DNA of 5,630 nucleotides from JADDRA01 sp051005375 (GCA_051005375.1 JBPCJK010000186.1:1-5630), one strand, 5' to 3'; numbered from the stretch's first letter, positions 1-5,630 are shown. Notes: generated by a model not told the origin, from the sequence alone. Made by a program: numbers and translations.

Positions 1-316
1 TGACGTCACGAGAGGTCATGGCCTTGTGGATGTGCTCGTGGCCGGCCAGGGCGCAGAACTCCTCGATGCGGGCCTTGACGTCGTGACGGGTCACCCGTTC
101 CCGGGCCTCGATCGACGCCAGGTCGACGTCGTCGACCACCTTCTCGTAGGCCTCCACCACCCCATCGGGCACGGCCACGCCGAGATCATGCTGGGCTTCC
201 AGCACCGCCAGCCACAGCTGTCGCTCTCGCACCACCTTGGACCGGGGCGACCACAGCGCCACCATCTCAGCGCTGGCGTAGCGCTGGGCGAGGACGTTGG
301 GGATGGCCTCCTTCAT
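1..316 (-). CDS. purB: Adenylosuccinate lyase, N-terminal part (cut by window edge)
   Basis: Cytoplasmic enzyme of the fumarase/aspartase superfamily. It removes fumarate from SAICAR to give AICAR in de novo purine synthesis, and from adenylosuccinate to give AMP. The first 105 residues are visible. They begin MKEAIPNVLAQRYASAEM, an opening typical of actinobacterial PurB, and continue with RHDV at residues 77-80 and GHEHIHKAMTSRD at 92-104. His78 and the histidine-rich stretch before TSRD correspond to the catalytic histidine regions of the family. The usual HKGMTSRD reads HKAMTSRD here, a mild substitution. The ATG at 316 overlaps the purE stop codon as ATGA, and an AAGGAG Shine-Dalgarno sequence lies at 328-333 inside purE, 11 bases upstream. 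Most of the protein, including the signature loop, lies beyond position 1. It is the last visible gene of the purA-purD-purE-purB operon. Identity is very secure; only the 3' part is unseen. Confidence 0.95.
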   Translation of the reverse strand, partial: MKEAIPNVLAQRYASAEMVALWSPRSKVVRERQLWLAVLEAQHDLGVAVPDGVVEAYEKVVDDVDLASIEARERVTRHDVKARIEEFCALAGHEHIHKAMTSRDV

Positions 317-777
317 CCCCCCGCCCGCTCCTTGCGGTCGTCGGCCAAGGCGGTGGCCAGGCGTTGATCGGTGATGGCCAGCATCTGGACCACCAACAGC
401 GCCGCGTTCATGGCCCCGTCGATGGCCACGGTCGCCACCGGCACACCTCGGGGCATCTGCACCGTGGCGTAGAGGGCGTCGAGACCACCGAGGGCCCCGC
501 CCGAGAGGGGCACCCCGACCACCGGCAGGGTGGTGTGGGCGGCGCACACCCCGGCCAGGTGGGCGGCCATGCCGGCCCCGCAGATGAGGGCGCCGAAGCC
601 CGCCGCCCGCGCCCCCCGGGCGAGCTCGGCCACTGCCTCGGGGTTCCGGTGGGCCGAGGCCACCCGCTCGTCGACGTCGATGCCGAAGCGCCGGAGCGTC
701 TCGGTCGCCGGTGCCATCTTCCCGGCGTCGCTGGCCGACCCCATGATGACGGCGACCTTCGGTGTCACCGGTGTCAT
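313..777 (-). CDS. purE: N5-carboxyaminoimidazole ribonucleotide mutase (PurE)
   Basis: Catalyses the N5-CAIR to CAIR rearrangement (class I PurE), the step before SAICAR synthesis; it is normally a cytoplasmic octamer that relies on PurK for its substrate. The 154-residue protein is of normal family length. Visible motifs are MGSASD at residues 12-17 (nucleotide-phosphate binding), SAHRNP at 41-46 containing the catalytic histidine, CGAGMAAHLAGV at 66-77, and a glycine-rich GLDALYATVQMPRGVPVAT stretch at about 98-116. The family usually has SAHRTP; the Asn here is a small deviation. The open frame extends upstream to 912, but that part is purD read in another frame. The ATG at 777 is chosen because homology begins there, GGGGGAGAGG (786-795) ends 8 bases upstream, and it overlaps the purD stop as ATGA. 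No purK is seen in the window. Class I is inferred from the QMPRGVPVAT wording, and a class II AIR carboxylase is less likely. Confidence 0.95.
   Translation of the reverse strand: MTPVTPKVAVIMGSASDAGKMAPATETLRRFGIDVDERVASAHRNPEAVAELARGARAAGFGALICGAGMAAHLAGVCAAHTTLPVVGVPLSGGALGGLDALYATVQMPRGVPVATVAIDGAMNAALLVVQMLAITDQRLATALADDRKERAGG
328..333 (-). promoter_or_regulatory. Ribosome-binding site of purB
   Basis: AAGGAG on the minus strand, 11 bases before the purB ATG at 316 and inside the last codons of purE. The spacing is a little long, but the match is exact. Together with the ATGA overlap it supports this start. Confidence 0.6.
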
Positions 778-2102
778 CGTCGCCACCTCTCCCCCTGCCC
801 TTCTGACCCCAAGATCGCCGGCGTTCCGGCGGTGTCCTGGGGCCAGAAGCCCGATGGAAGGTGCGAGCCAGCCGCGGTTGCGATGTCGGTTCGGTGGTGC
901 ATGCCGGGCCACGATAGGCAGCCCACGGCTTGGTAGGCGCGATCCCGGGCCTGGGCCAGCGTGGGGGCGAGGGCAGTGACGTCGAGCACCCGCCCTCCGG
1001 CGGTCACCAGACCGTCCCCGGCGTCAGCGGTGGCGCCGGCGGTGGCGGCCACGCCCGCGCAGTAGACGGTCACCCCTTCCACCCTCCGGGCTTCCTCCAG
1101 GCCCTCGATGCGGTCGCCGGTCCGGGGCGCCGACGGGTAGCCCTCGGCGGCGCAGACCACGGTCACGGCGGCGTCGGGACGGAACGCGGGCTGGGTGCGC
1201 AGCCGGCCGCCGGCGGCCTCGGCCAGCAGGCCGATCAGATCGCTGTTGAGTCGGGGCAGCACCACCTGGGCCTCGGGGTCACCGAAGCGGACGTTGAACT
1301 CGAGCACCTTGGGCCCCTCTGGGGTGCACATGACGCCGGCGTAAAGGACCCCCCGGTAGTCGATGCCCCGAACCCGGAGGGCGCGCAGGGTCGGCAGCAC
1401 GGCGGTGTCGAGCACGGCGTCGACCAACGCGAACGGCGCGCTGGGCACCGGCGAGTAGGCCCCCATGCCGCCGGTGTTGGGCCCCCGGTCGCCGTCGGCC
1501 AGCCGCTTGTGGTCCTGGGCAGGAGCCAGGGCGACGGCGGTGTCACCGTCGCACACCGCCAACACCGACAGCTCCATACCGGTCAGGCCCTCCTCGATCA
1601 CCACGGTGCGCCCGGCATCCCCGAAGGCCATGCCCGACAACTTGGCGGCCACGTCGTCGACGGCCTCATGGATGTCATCGGTGACGAGCACGCCCTTGCC
1701 CCCGGCCAGTCCGTCGGTCTTGACCACCCAGGGGCCGTCGAGGGAGCGCAGGAAGTCAGTGGCCGGCCCGACCTGGCGGAAGGCGGCGTGGGCGGCGGTG
1801 GGGACGGCCGCTTCCTCCAAGACCTCCTTCATCCATTGCTTCGAGCCCTCCAGGCGGGCCCCGTCGGCGCCGGGACCGAAGACCAGGCGGCCTCCAGCGC
1901 GCAACTGGTCGGCCAGACCCGCCACCAGCGGTTGCTCGGGACCGACGACGAACAGGTCGGCGTCCACCTCGGTGGGATCGCCGGCGGCCGAACCGGGGAT
2001 GCCGGGGTTGCCGGGCACCACCACCACGTCGTCACCGGACCGGCCCAGGACCTCGGCCAGGACGTGCTCCCGGCCACCGCCGCCCACCACGCAGACCCTC
2101 AT
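774..2102 (-). CDS. purD: Phosphoribosylamine--glycine ligase (GAR synthetase)
   Basis: ATP-grasp enzyme that joins 5-phosphoribosylamine and glycine to make GAR, the second step of de novo purine synthesis, in the cytoplasm. The 442 residues show the N-terminal GGGGREH (7-13), VGPEQPLVAGLAD (53-65), the ATP-grasp VVKTDGLAGGKGV (126-138), AQDHKRLADGDRGPNTGGMG (195-214), the metal/ATP-binding EFNVRFGDPEAQ (268-279) and the C-terminal SWPGMHHRTDI (397-407). The family normally ends shortly after that last motif. Here about 35 more residues (408-442) follow, rich in Gly, Pro, Ser and Arg with no recognised domain, and their DNA contains a strong hairpin. The ATG at 2102 shares one base with the purA stop (TGATG), and I see no Shine-Dalgarno sequence in the 25 bases before it, so translation probably depends on reinitiation after purA. 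Its own stop overlaps the purE start. Confidence 0.96.
   Translation of the reverse strand: MRVCVVGGGGREHVLAEVLGRSGDDVVVVPGNPGIPGSAAGDPTEVDADLFVVGPEQPLVAGLADQLRAGGRLVFGPGADGARLEGSKQWMKEVLEEAAVPTAAHAAFRQVGPATDFLRSLDGPWVVKTDGLAGGKGVLVTDDIHEAVDDVAAKLSGMAFGDAGRTVVIEEGLTGMELSVLAVCDGDTAVALAPAQDHKRLADGDRGPNTGGMGAYSPVPSAPFALVDAVLDTAVLPTLRALRVRGIDYRGVLYAGVMCTPEGPKVLEFNVRFGDPEAQVVLPRLNSDLIGLLAEAAGGRLRTQPAFRPDAAVTVVCAAEGYPSAPRTGDRIEGLEEARRVEGVTVYCAGVAATAGATADAGDGLVTAGGRVLDVTALAPTLAQARDRAYQAVGCLSWPGMHHRTDIATAAGSHLPSGFWPQDTAGTPAILGSEGQGERWRR
786..795 (-). promoter_or_regulatory. Ribosome-binding site of purE
   Basis: The minus strand reads GGGGGAGAGG, ending 8 bases before the ATG at 777. It decides the purE start against the much longer open frame running up to 912, which has no PurE homology. 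The site lies within the coding sequence of the purD tail. Confidence 0.7.
807..842 (-). other. Hairpin inside the purD 3' tail, upstream of purE
   Basis: An inverted repeat lies in the DNA encoding the extra PurD tail. The inner stem pairs 816-821 with 826-831 (six GC pairs around a four-base loop), and an outer arm pairs 807-811 with 838-842. On the transcribed strand it ends about 30 bases before the purE start and just ahead of its ribosome-binding site. No T-run follows, so an intrinsic terminator is unlikely. It could shape translation or mRNA processing at the purD/purE junction, or be incidental in GC-rich DNA. Confidence 0.4.
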
Positions 2103-3379
2103 CAGGCCACGTGCACGGTTTGGAGCCGTTCCGGCCCCACCCCGACGTAGCTGATCGGGACCCCGCCCTGGTCGGCGAGGAACAACACGTAGTCACGAGC
2201 CGCCGGCGGCAACTCGTCGAGGGTGGTGGCGCCGGAGCAGTCGGTCTGCCATCCCGCCAGCTGCTCGTAGACGGGTCTGACCTTGTGCAACACCGACTGG
2301 TGGTAGGGCAGGTGGTCAAGGCGCTCGCCGTCGACGTCGTAGGCCACGCACACGTTGATCACCTCCAGGGGGTCGAGGACGTCGAGCTTGGTCAAGAAGA
2401 TGTCGGTCAGGCTGTTCAGCCGCACGGCGTGGCGGAGCATGACCGCGTCGAACCACCCCGCTCGCCGGCGTCGACCGGTGTTGGTGCCCCACTCCCGCCC
2501 TCGCTCGACCAGCACGTCACCGGCGGCGTCGTGCAACTCGGTGGGGAAGGGGCCGGAGCCGACACGAGTCAGGTATGCCTTGGTGATCCCGATGATGCGG
2601 TCGAGGTGGCGAGGACCGACACCGGCCCCGGCGCAGGCTCCTCCCGCCACCGGGTTCGACGAGGTCACGAACGGATAGGTGCCGTGGTCGAGGTCGAGGA
2701 AGGTCGCCTGGGCACCTTCGAACATCACCTCCTTGCCCGCTTCGAGCGCCTCGTGAACCAGGTGCACCGAGTCGGCGATGCGATGCCGGAGACGGGGAGC
2801 GATGTCGTCCAGGTACTTCCCGGCGATGTCGTCAGCCGACAGTGGGAGCTGGTTGTAGACCTTGGCCAGGACGGCGTTCTTCTCCTTGAGCACCACGTCG
2901 AGCTTCTGGCGGAAGATCTTGGGGTCGAGCAGGTCCTGCACCCGCAGGCCGATGCGAGCTGCCTTGTCGGCGTAGCTGGGGCCGATCCCCCCTTTGGTGG
3001 TACCCAGCTTGTTGCGCCCGAGGTAGCGCTCGGCCAGCTGGTCGAGCTCCTGGTGGTAGGGGAGGATGAGGTGGGCGTTGCCGCTGACCACCAGGTTGTC
3101 GGTGGTGATGCCCCGCGACTCCAGCGTGGCGATCTCGTCGAGCAGGACCTGCGGTTCGACCACCACGCCGTTGCCGATGACGTTCATGGTGGCGGGGTGG
3201 AGGATGCCGCTGGGCACCAGGCGGACGGCGAAGTGCTGCTCGCCCACCACGATGGTGTGCCCGGCGTTGTGGCCACCCTGGTAGCGGACCACCATGTCCA
3301 TGTCGCCGGCGAGCAGGTCGGTGAGCTTGCCCTTGCCCTCGTCGCCCCATTGAGTGCCCACGACCACGGTGCCGGGCAC
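2102..3379 (-). CDS. purA: Adenylosuccinate synthetase
   Basis: GTP-dependent cytoplasmic enzyme that joins IMP and aspartate to adenylosuccinate, the committed step to AMP. The 425-residue protein is of normal length and aligns without gaps at its active-site positions: GTQWGDEGKGK at 8-18 with catalytic Asp13, QGGHNAGHT at 34-42 with His41, GTTKGGIGPSYADK at 126-139, FEGAQATFLDLDHGTYPFVT at 220-239, TNTGRRRRAGW at 299-309 (substrate loop) and LTKLDVLD at 329-336 (guanine specificity, Lys331/Asp333). An ATG at 3421 would add 14 residues with no family counterpart. I choose GTG at 3379 because AAGGAG (3386-3391) sits six bases upstream and homology begins there (PGTVVVGTQWGDE). It is the first gene of the operon and overlaps purD by one base. 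A probable -10 box lies just upstream. Confidence 0.97.
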   Translation of the reverse strand: MPGTVVVGTQWGDEGKGKLTDLLAGDMDMVVRYQGGHNAGHTIVVGEQHFAVRLVPSGILHPATMNVIGNGVVVEPQVLLDEIATLESRGITTDNLVVSGNAHLILPYHQELDQLAERYLGRNKLGTTKGGIGPSYADKAARIGLRVQDLLDPKIFRQKLDVVLKEKNAVLAKVYNQLPLSADDIAGKYLDDIAPRLRHRIADSVHLVHEALEAGKEVMFEGAQATFLDLDHGTYPFVTSSNPVAGGACAGAGVGPRHLDRIIGITKAYLTRVGSGPFPTELHDAAGDVLVERGREWGTNTGRRRRAGWFDAVMLRHAVRLNSLTDIFLTKLDVLDPLEVINVCVAYDVDGERLDHLPYHQSVLHKVRPVYEQLAGWQTDCSGATTLDELPPAARDYVLFLADQGGVPISYVGVGPERLQTVHVA

Positions 3380-3385
3380 GCGACT

Positions 3386-3391
3386 CTCCTT
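3386..3391 (-). promoter_or_regulatory. Ribosome-binding site of purA
   Basis: AAGGAG on the minus strand with a six-base spacer to the GTG at 3379. It settles the purA start: the alternative ATG at 3421 lies upstream of this site and would add a non-homologous N-terminus. Confidence 0.8.
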
Positions 3392-3417
3392 CGCACGAAC
3401 GACTGGCGGACGGCCAA

Positions 3418-3423
3418 GCATAC
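3418..3423 (-). promoter_or_regulatory. Probable -10 box of the pur operon promoter
   Basis: The minus strand reads GGTATGCTTGG, giving TATGCT as a -10 element of the actinobacterial TAnnnT type. Transcription would start near 3411, leaving a leader of about 30 bases before the purA GTG, enough for its ribosome-binding site. The -35 region (around 3441-3446, GGCGTC) is not a recognisable match, so the call rests on the -10 box and its position. Confidence 0.4.
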
Positions 3424-3449
3424 CTGACCATCCGCGCCCGGACGCCAGA

Positions 3450-3473
3450 AGGGGCGAGCCGGAGCCCGCCCCT
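3450..3473 (-). terminator. GC-rich hairpin, probable terminator upstream of purA
   Basis: AGGGGCG (3450-3456) pairs with CGCCCCT (3467-3473). Two further GC pairs close the loop after one mismatch. On the minus strand only a short TT follows, as is common for weak actinobacterial terminators. It lies upstream of the proposed -10 box, so it more likely ends transcription coming from the right than acts as a purA leader attenuator. If transcription actually starts further upstream, it would be in the leader. The gene it originally served may be gone, since only pseudogene remains lie beyond it. Confidence 0.45.
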
Positions 3474-3554
3474 CCTGAGGGCCTGGCTTTCGCTGGCTAC
3501 GAGAAGTGGAGCTGATTGATCATCGTTGCTGCCCACACCCCGGCGGCGTTGGCG

Positions 3555-4318
3555 TCACCGGTGAGTCCCGGTGAGCTCCAGCGGGTCGTCGCGTTGTGCG
3601 GGCCAGGCCTCCGGGGCGATGAGGCAGGAGGCCGGGTTGGCGTAGCGGCGGGAGCCTTCGACCCAGATCTCGCCGGAGCGCGGGCCGCCTTGGAGGGCGA
3701 AGAGGACGCACAGCTCCCAGTAGTGCTTGAACCGGTTCTCGTCACCGGCGGCCCGGGCTGTGTTCAGGTAGGGCAGCCAGCGGGCGGAGATGAACCCGGT
3801 CGGGGCCGTTGGGGGCATGCCGGCGGCCCTCGTCGTTCATTGCCTGGAGGAGGGCGACGGCGTCGAGGACCTCGTGCGGGGACACGCTGGCGGCGAAACT
3901 CAGCCCGGCGAGCACGTGGGGGGCGAAGACGCGGACATGGGCGAAGGAGGCCTCCATGAGCCCCAGGTGGCCGCTGTCTCGGGGCTGACGCTCGTCGTCG
4001 CTCCGGGCCGCCTCGGCCAGTCGTTGCCCGAGTCCGCGCACGGCGGCGTCGTCGAGGGTCTCGTCGCGGCGTCGTCGAGGGTCTCGTCCAAGACGACGTC
4101 GAGGATGTCGTCCAGAAGCCCCAGGCGTCTACGTCGGCCTTGACCATCGCGGCCTGCCGTTCAGCGACCCGGTGGCGGGCCCGGCTGTCGGTTCCGGCCA
4201 TCGCCTGGTCGAAGAGGCGGACCACTTCGTCGGTGACCTCGGTGTGGGCGGCGGCCAGAACGGCCAGGAGCATCGGATGGCGCCGCTCGGGGGCCATCTG
4301 GCGCAGCGTTCTGGGGGT
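3555..4318 (-). pseudogene. Decayed central fragment of a Tn3-family transposase
   Basis: Three reading frames must be stitched together to recover one Tn3-type transposase segment. From 4309 the minus strand gives TLRQMAPERRHP and then VVRLFDQAMAGTDSRARH. Near 4124 the frame changes, continuing LGLLDDILDVVLDETLDD. After the tandem duplication at 4043-4088 it changes again, giving FAHVRVFAPHVLAGLSFAA and VLDAVALLQAMNDEGRRH. Near 3804 a third change leads to PTGFISARWLPYL, HYWELCVLFAL and SGEIWVEGSRRYANPASCLI, ending at a TGA at 3557-3555. From known family layout (about 1,000 residues) these roughly 245 codons lie between the N-terminal DUF4158 region and the C-terminal DDE domain, both absent. 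I see no terminal inverted repeats, resolvase or res site. It cannot make an active transposase. It abuts the bluB fragment at its 5' side. The boundaries are approximate to 10-15 bases. Confidence 0.85.
4043..4088. repeat. Perfect 23-bp tandem duplication inside the transposase remnant
   Basis: Positions 4043-4065 and 4066-4088 are identical 23-base units placed head to tail. Twenty-three is not a multiple of three, so the second copy shifts the frame. Removing one copy joins LDETLDDAA directly to VRGLGQRLAEAARS in a single frame, which reads as the expected transposase sequence. It is therefore a recent-looking inactivating duplication. Confidence 0.9.
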
Positions 4319-4536
4319 GGAGCCACGTTCCCGGATGCAGACGTGTGGTCGTGCGCGTGTGCGATCGAGAACATGTGGTTGGCCGGCCGGGTCGAGGGGT
4401 TGGGCCTGGGCTGGGTCACACTGCTCGACCCGGTGGACCTGGCCCGGCTGTGCACTTGCCGGCCGGTGTCGAGACGCTCGGGTGGCTGTGCGTGGGCTGG
4501 CCCGACGAGCGGCCGCCGGTGCCAGGGCTCGAACGA
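4319..4536 (+). pseudogene. bluB: C-terminal fragment of a BluB-type nitroreductase (DMB synthase family)
   Basis: The plus strand encodes ATFPDADVWSCACAIENMW from 4322 and then AGRVEGLGLGWVTLLDPVDL. This matches the BluB block usually reading CAIQNLWLAARAEGLGVGWVS, which carries flavin- and substrate-contacting residues. Near 4454-4456 the frame changes, as expected from a one-base loss, and continues LPAGVETLGWLCVGWPDERP and PPVPGLER up to about 4534. BluB uses FMNH2 and oxygen to make 5,6-dimethylbenzimidazole, the lower ligand of cobalamin; in actinobacteria it can be fused to CobT. Only about 70 of roughly 210 residues remain. The N-terminal FMN-binding part is replaced by transposase sequence on the opposite strand, and the last 20 or so residues are missing. 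No cob genes are seen nearby. A related nitroreductase subfamily cannot be ruled out. Confidence 0.8.
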
Positions 4537-4610
4537 TTAGTGGCAGCATTCCAAGCCCCGTTGACGCCGCCAACCAGGAGACCCCGATACGGCGCCGGGA
4601 GACGCGACGT

Positions 4611-5630
4611 TCACTTCGTCTGGTCGGCGAGGAGGGCGCGGGCGGCCTGGCGTCCGGGGGTGCCGGCGATCCCGCCGGACGGGTTGGTGCCGGCGCCGGA
4701 GATGTAGAGGCCGTCGATGGGGGTGCGCCACCGGCCGAGCTGGCGGGTGGGCCGGAACGGGCCGAGCTGGTCGAGGGCGATGTCGAGGTGCATCGGGTGC
4801 CCGCCGGGCCACCCCCCGGCCTGCTCCATGTCGTCGGGGGTCCAGGGGCAGACCCCTTGGATGGTGGACCGGAACCCGGGTGCCCGCCGTTCCATGGTCT
4901 CCAGGGCCGCTTCGACGAGCTCGTCGCGCCGGGCGGGCCAGCCGCCCTCGACCCGGGACGGCGCGGCGGGGCAGGCCAGGTAGACGGTGTGGTGGCCGGG
5001 TGGGGCGAGGCTGCCGTCGAGGGCGGACGGGGTGAAGGCGTAGAGGGGGAGGGGGTCGGGGAGGAGACCGGCTTCGGAGCGGGTCCAGGCCGCGGTGAGG
5101 TCGTCGAGGCGGTCGACGTAGCTCTGCAGTCCGTTCCAGTCGCCGGGCCGGCTGTGGGGGTAGGCGGGCAGGCGGGCAGTGGCCACGTGCACCAGCGCCT
5201 GCACGACGTTCGAGCGGCGGGCGGCGGCGAGGTCGGCGCCGGCGGACCCGGCCAGCGGCGGGTCGAGGAGCCGCAGGAGCGCGGTCTGCGGGTTGATGGC
5301 GGTGATCACCGACGACGTGCCGATGCGCTCGCCGCCCTTCAGTACCACGGCGCGAACCGTGCCGCCGGGGGCGTCGATCCGTTCGACCGGTGCCGAGCAG
5401 CGCACCTGGCCGCCCAGGGCGGTGAGCCGGGTGACGAGGGCGTCGGTGAGGTTCTGGGCGCCGCCCCGGCCATGCCACTGGCCGAACAGGTGGTAGGCGG
5501 CCTGCCAGAAGGCGAACAGCGCACCTCCGGGGACGGTCGGACCGACGCCGGCGTGGGCGGCGAAGGCGGCGACGGGGCCCCGGGTGAGGTCGGACGGCAG
5601 CCAGCGGCGGAGCAGCGAGTCGTAGGGGCT
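4611..5630 (-). CDS. NAD(P)/FAD-dependent oxidoreductase, CrtI/phytoene-dehydrogenase-like (N-terminus cut)
   Basis: One frame runs open from the right edge to TGA at 4613-4611, giving 339 residues; whole members of the family are about 500-530. Visible features are GRGGAQNLTDALVTRLTALG at residues 54-73 followed by VRCSAPVERI (76-85), the usual strand pair where a second glycine-rich turn precedes the charge-lined FAD region. The C-terminal GLYISGAGTNPSGGIAGTPG at 307-326 is the typical FAD-contacting end of CrtI-like enzymes. The N-terminal dinucleotide-binding GxGxxG lies outside the window. Apparent shorter starts at 5405 (GTG) or 5524 are internal. The substrate is unknown: relatives include carotenoid desaturases and many uncharacterised actinobacterial oxidoreductases, and no carotenoid gene is visible beside it. 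It is separated from the pur operon by the pseudogene region, so no functional link to purine synthesis is implied. Confidence 0.88.
   Translation of the reverse strand, partial: SPYDSLLRRWLPSDLTRGPVAAFAAHAGVGPTVPGGALFAFWQAAYHLFGQWHGRGGAQNLTDALVTRLTALGGQVRCSAPVERIDAPGGTVRAVVLKGGERIGTSSVITAINPQTALLRLLDPPLAGSAGADLAAARRSNVVQALVHVATARLPAYPHSRPGDWNGLQSYVDRLDDLTAAWTRSEAGLLPDPLPLYAFTPSALDGSLAPPGHHTVYLACPAAPSRVEGGWPARRDELVEAALETMERRAPGFRSTIQGVCPWTPDDMEQAGGWPGGHPMHLDIALDQLGPFRPTRQLGRWRTPIDGLYISGAGTNPSGGIAGTPGRQAARALLADQTK

Noticed and set aside
26..936. Plus-strand frames opposite purB and purE
   Set aside because: They are antisense to clear purB and purE sequence and have no recognisable family.
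930..2150. Plus-strand open frame of 406 codons opposite purD
   Set aside because: Composition is Gly/His/Gln/Val-rich and resembles no protein family; it is the antisense shadow of purD in GC-rich DNA.
2111..3427. Plus-strand open frame of 438 codons opposite purA
   Set aside because: Exact antisense of the well-conserved purA; no motif or ribosome-binding site, so treated as a shadow.
3764..4573. Minus-strand open frame of 269 codons as an intact hypothetical gene
   Set aside because: Only its middle (about 4309-4125) matches Tn3 transposase; the start is antisense to the bluB fragment and the end is the transposase read in the wrong frame.
4583..4599. Possible terminator hairpin downstream of the oxidoreductase
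   Set aside because: Only a four-pair stem with a nine-base loop and no T-run; too weak to call.
4537..5478. Minus-strand frame of 313 codons overlapping the oxidoreductase
   Set aside because: Arg/Pro/His-rich out-of-frame reading of the FAD oxidoreductase gene, with no conserved motif.
1..5630. CRISPR array, tRNA/rRNA, riboswitch or defence genes
   Set aside because: No spaced repeats, no clover-leaf or rRNA-like segments and no family motif for such systems were found; the region upstream of purA is too short and unstructured for a purine riboswitch.

Overview
The window is very GC-rich, with strongly GC-biased third codon positions. It encodes purine enzymes whose wording (PurA, PurD, PurB) matches high-GC Actinomycetota; an acidimicrobial or related actinobacterial lineage is a reasonable guess, but nothing here fixes the genus. 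Every intact gene lies on the minus strand, so the window reads biologically from right to left.

Right part (4611-5630, minus): the C-terminal two thirds of a CrtI/phytoene-dehydrogenase-like NAD(P)/FAD-dependent oxidoreductase, cut by the window edge. Positions 4537-4610, between its stop codon and the next recognisable sequence, hold nothing I can assign.

Middle part (about 3500-4536): a gene graveyard with no intact gene. On the plus strand, 4319-4536 is a C-terminal fragment of a BluB-type nitroreductase (5,6-dimethylbenzimidazole synthase family), truncated at both ends and frameshifted. Directly abutting it, on the minus strand, is about 750 bp of the central part of a Tn3-family transposase (about 4318-3555). 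It lacks both the N-terminal end and the catalytic DDE domain and is broken by at least three frame changes. One of these is exactly accounted for by a perfect 23-bp tandem duplication (4043-4088). Positions 3474-3554 hold no recognisable gene.

Left part (3473-1, minus): a hairpin that probably ends upstream transcription, a probable -10 box, then a tightly packed purine operon in the order purA, purD, purE, purB. Its junctions are TGATG, ATGA and ATGA, so every downstream gene is positioned for translational coupling. PurD and PurE act in de novo synthesis of IMP (GAR formation; the N5-CAIR to CAIR step). PurA and PurB convert IMP to AMP, and PurB also performs the SAICAR to AICAR step. purB runs off the left edge.

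Overall this is a housekeeping purine operon beside a decayed mobile-element/cobalamin-gene scar. I do not see a new defence, CRISPR, RNA or biosynthetic system. The points most worth checking are the duplication-driven decay of the transposase, the abutting bluB and Tn3 fragments, and the extra C-terminal tail and hairpin at the purD/purE junction.
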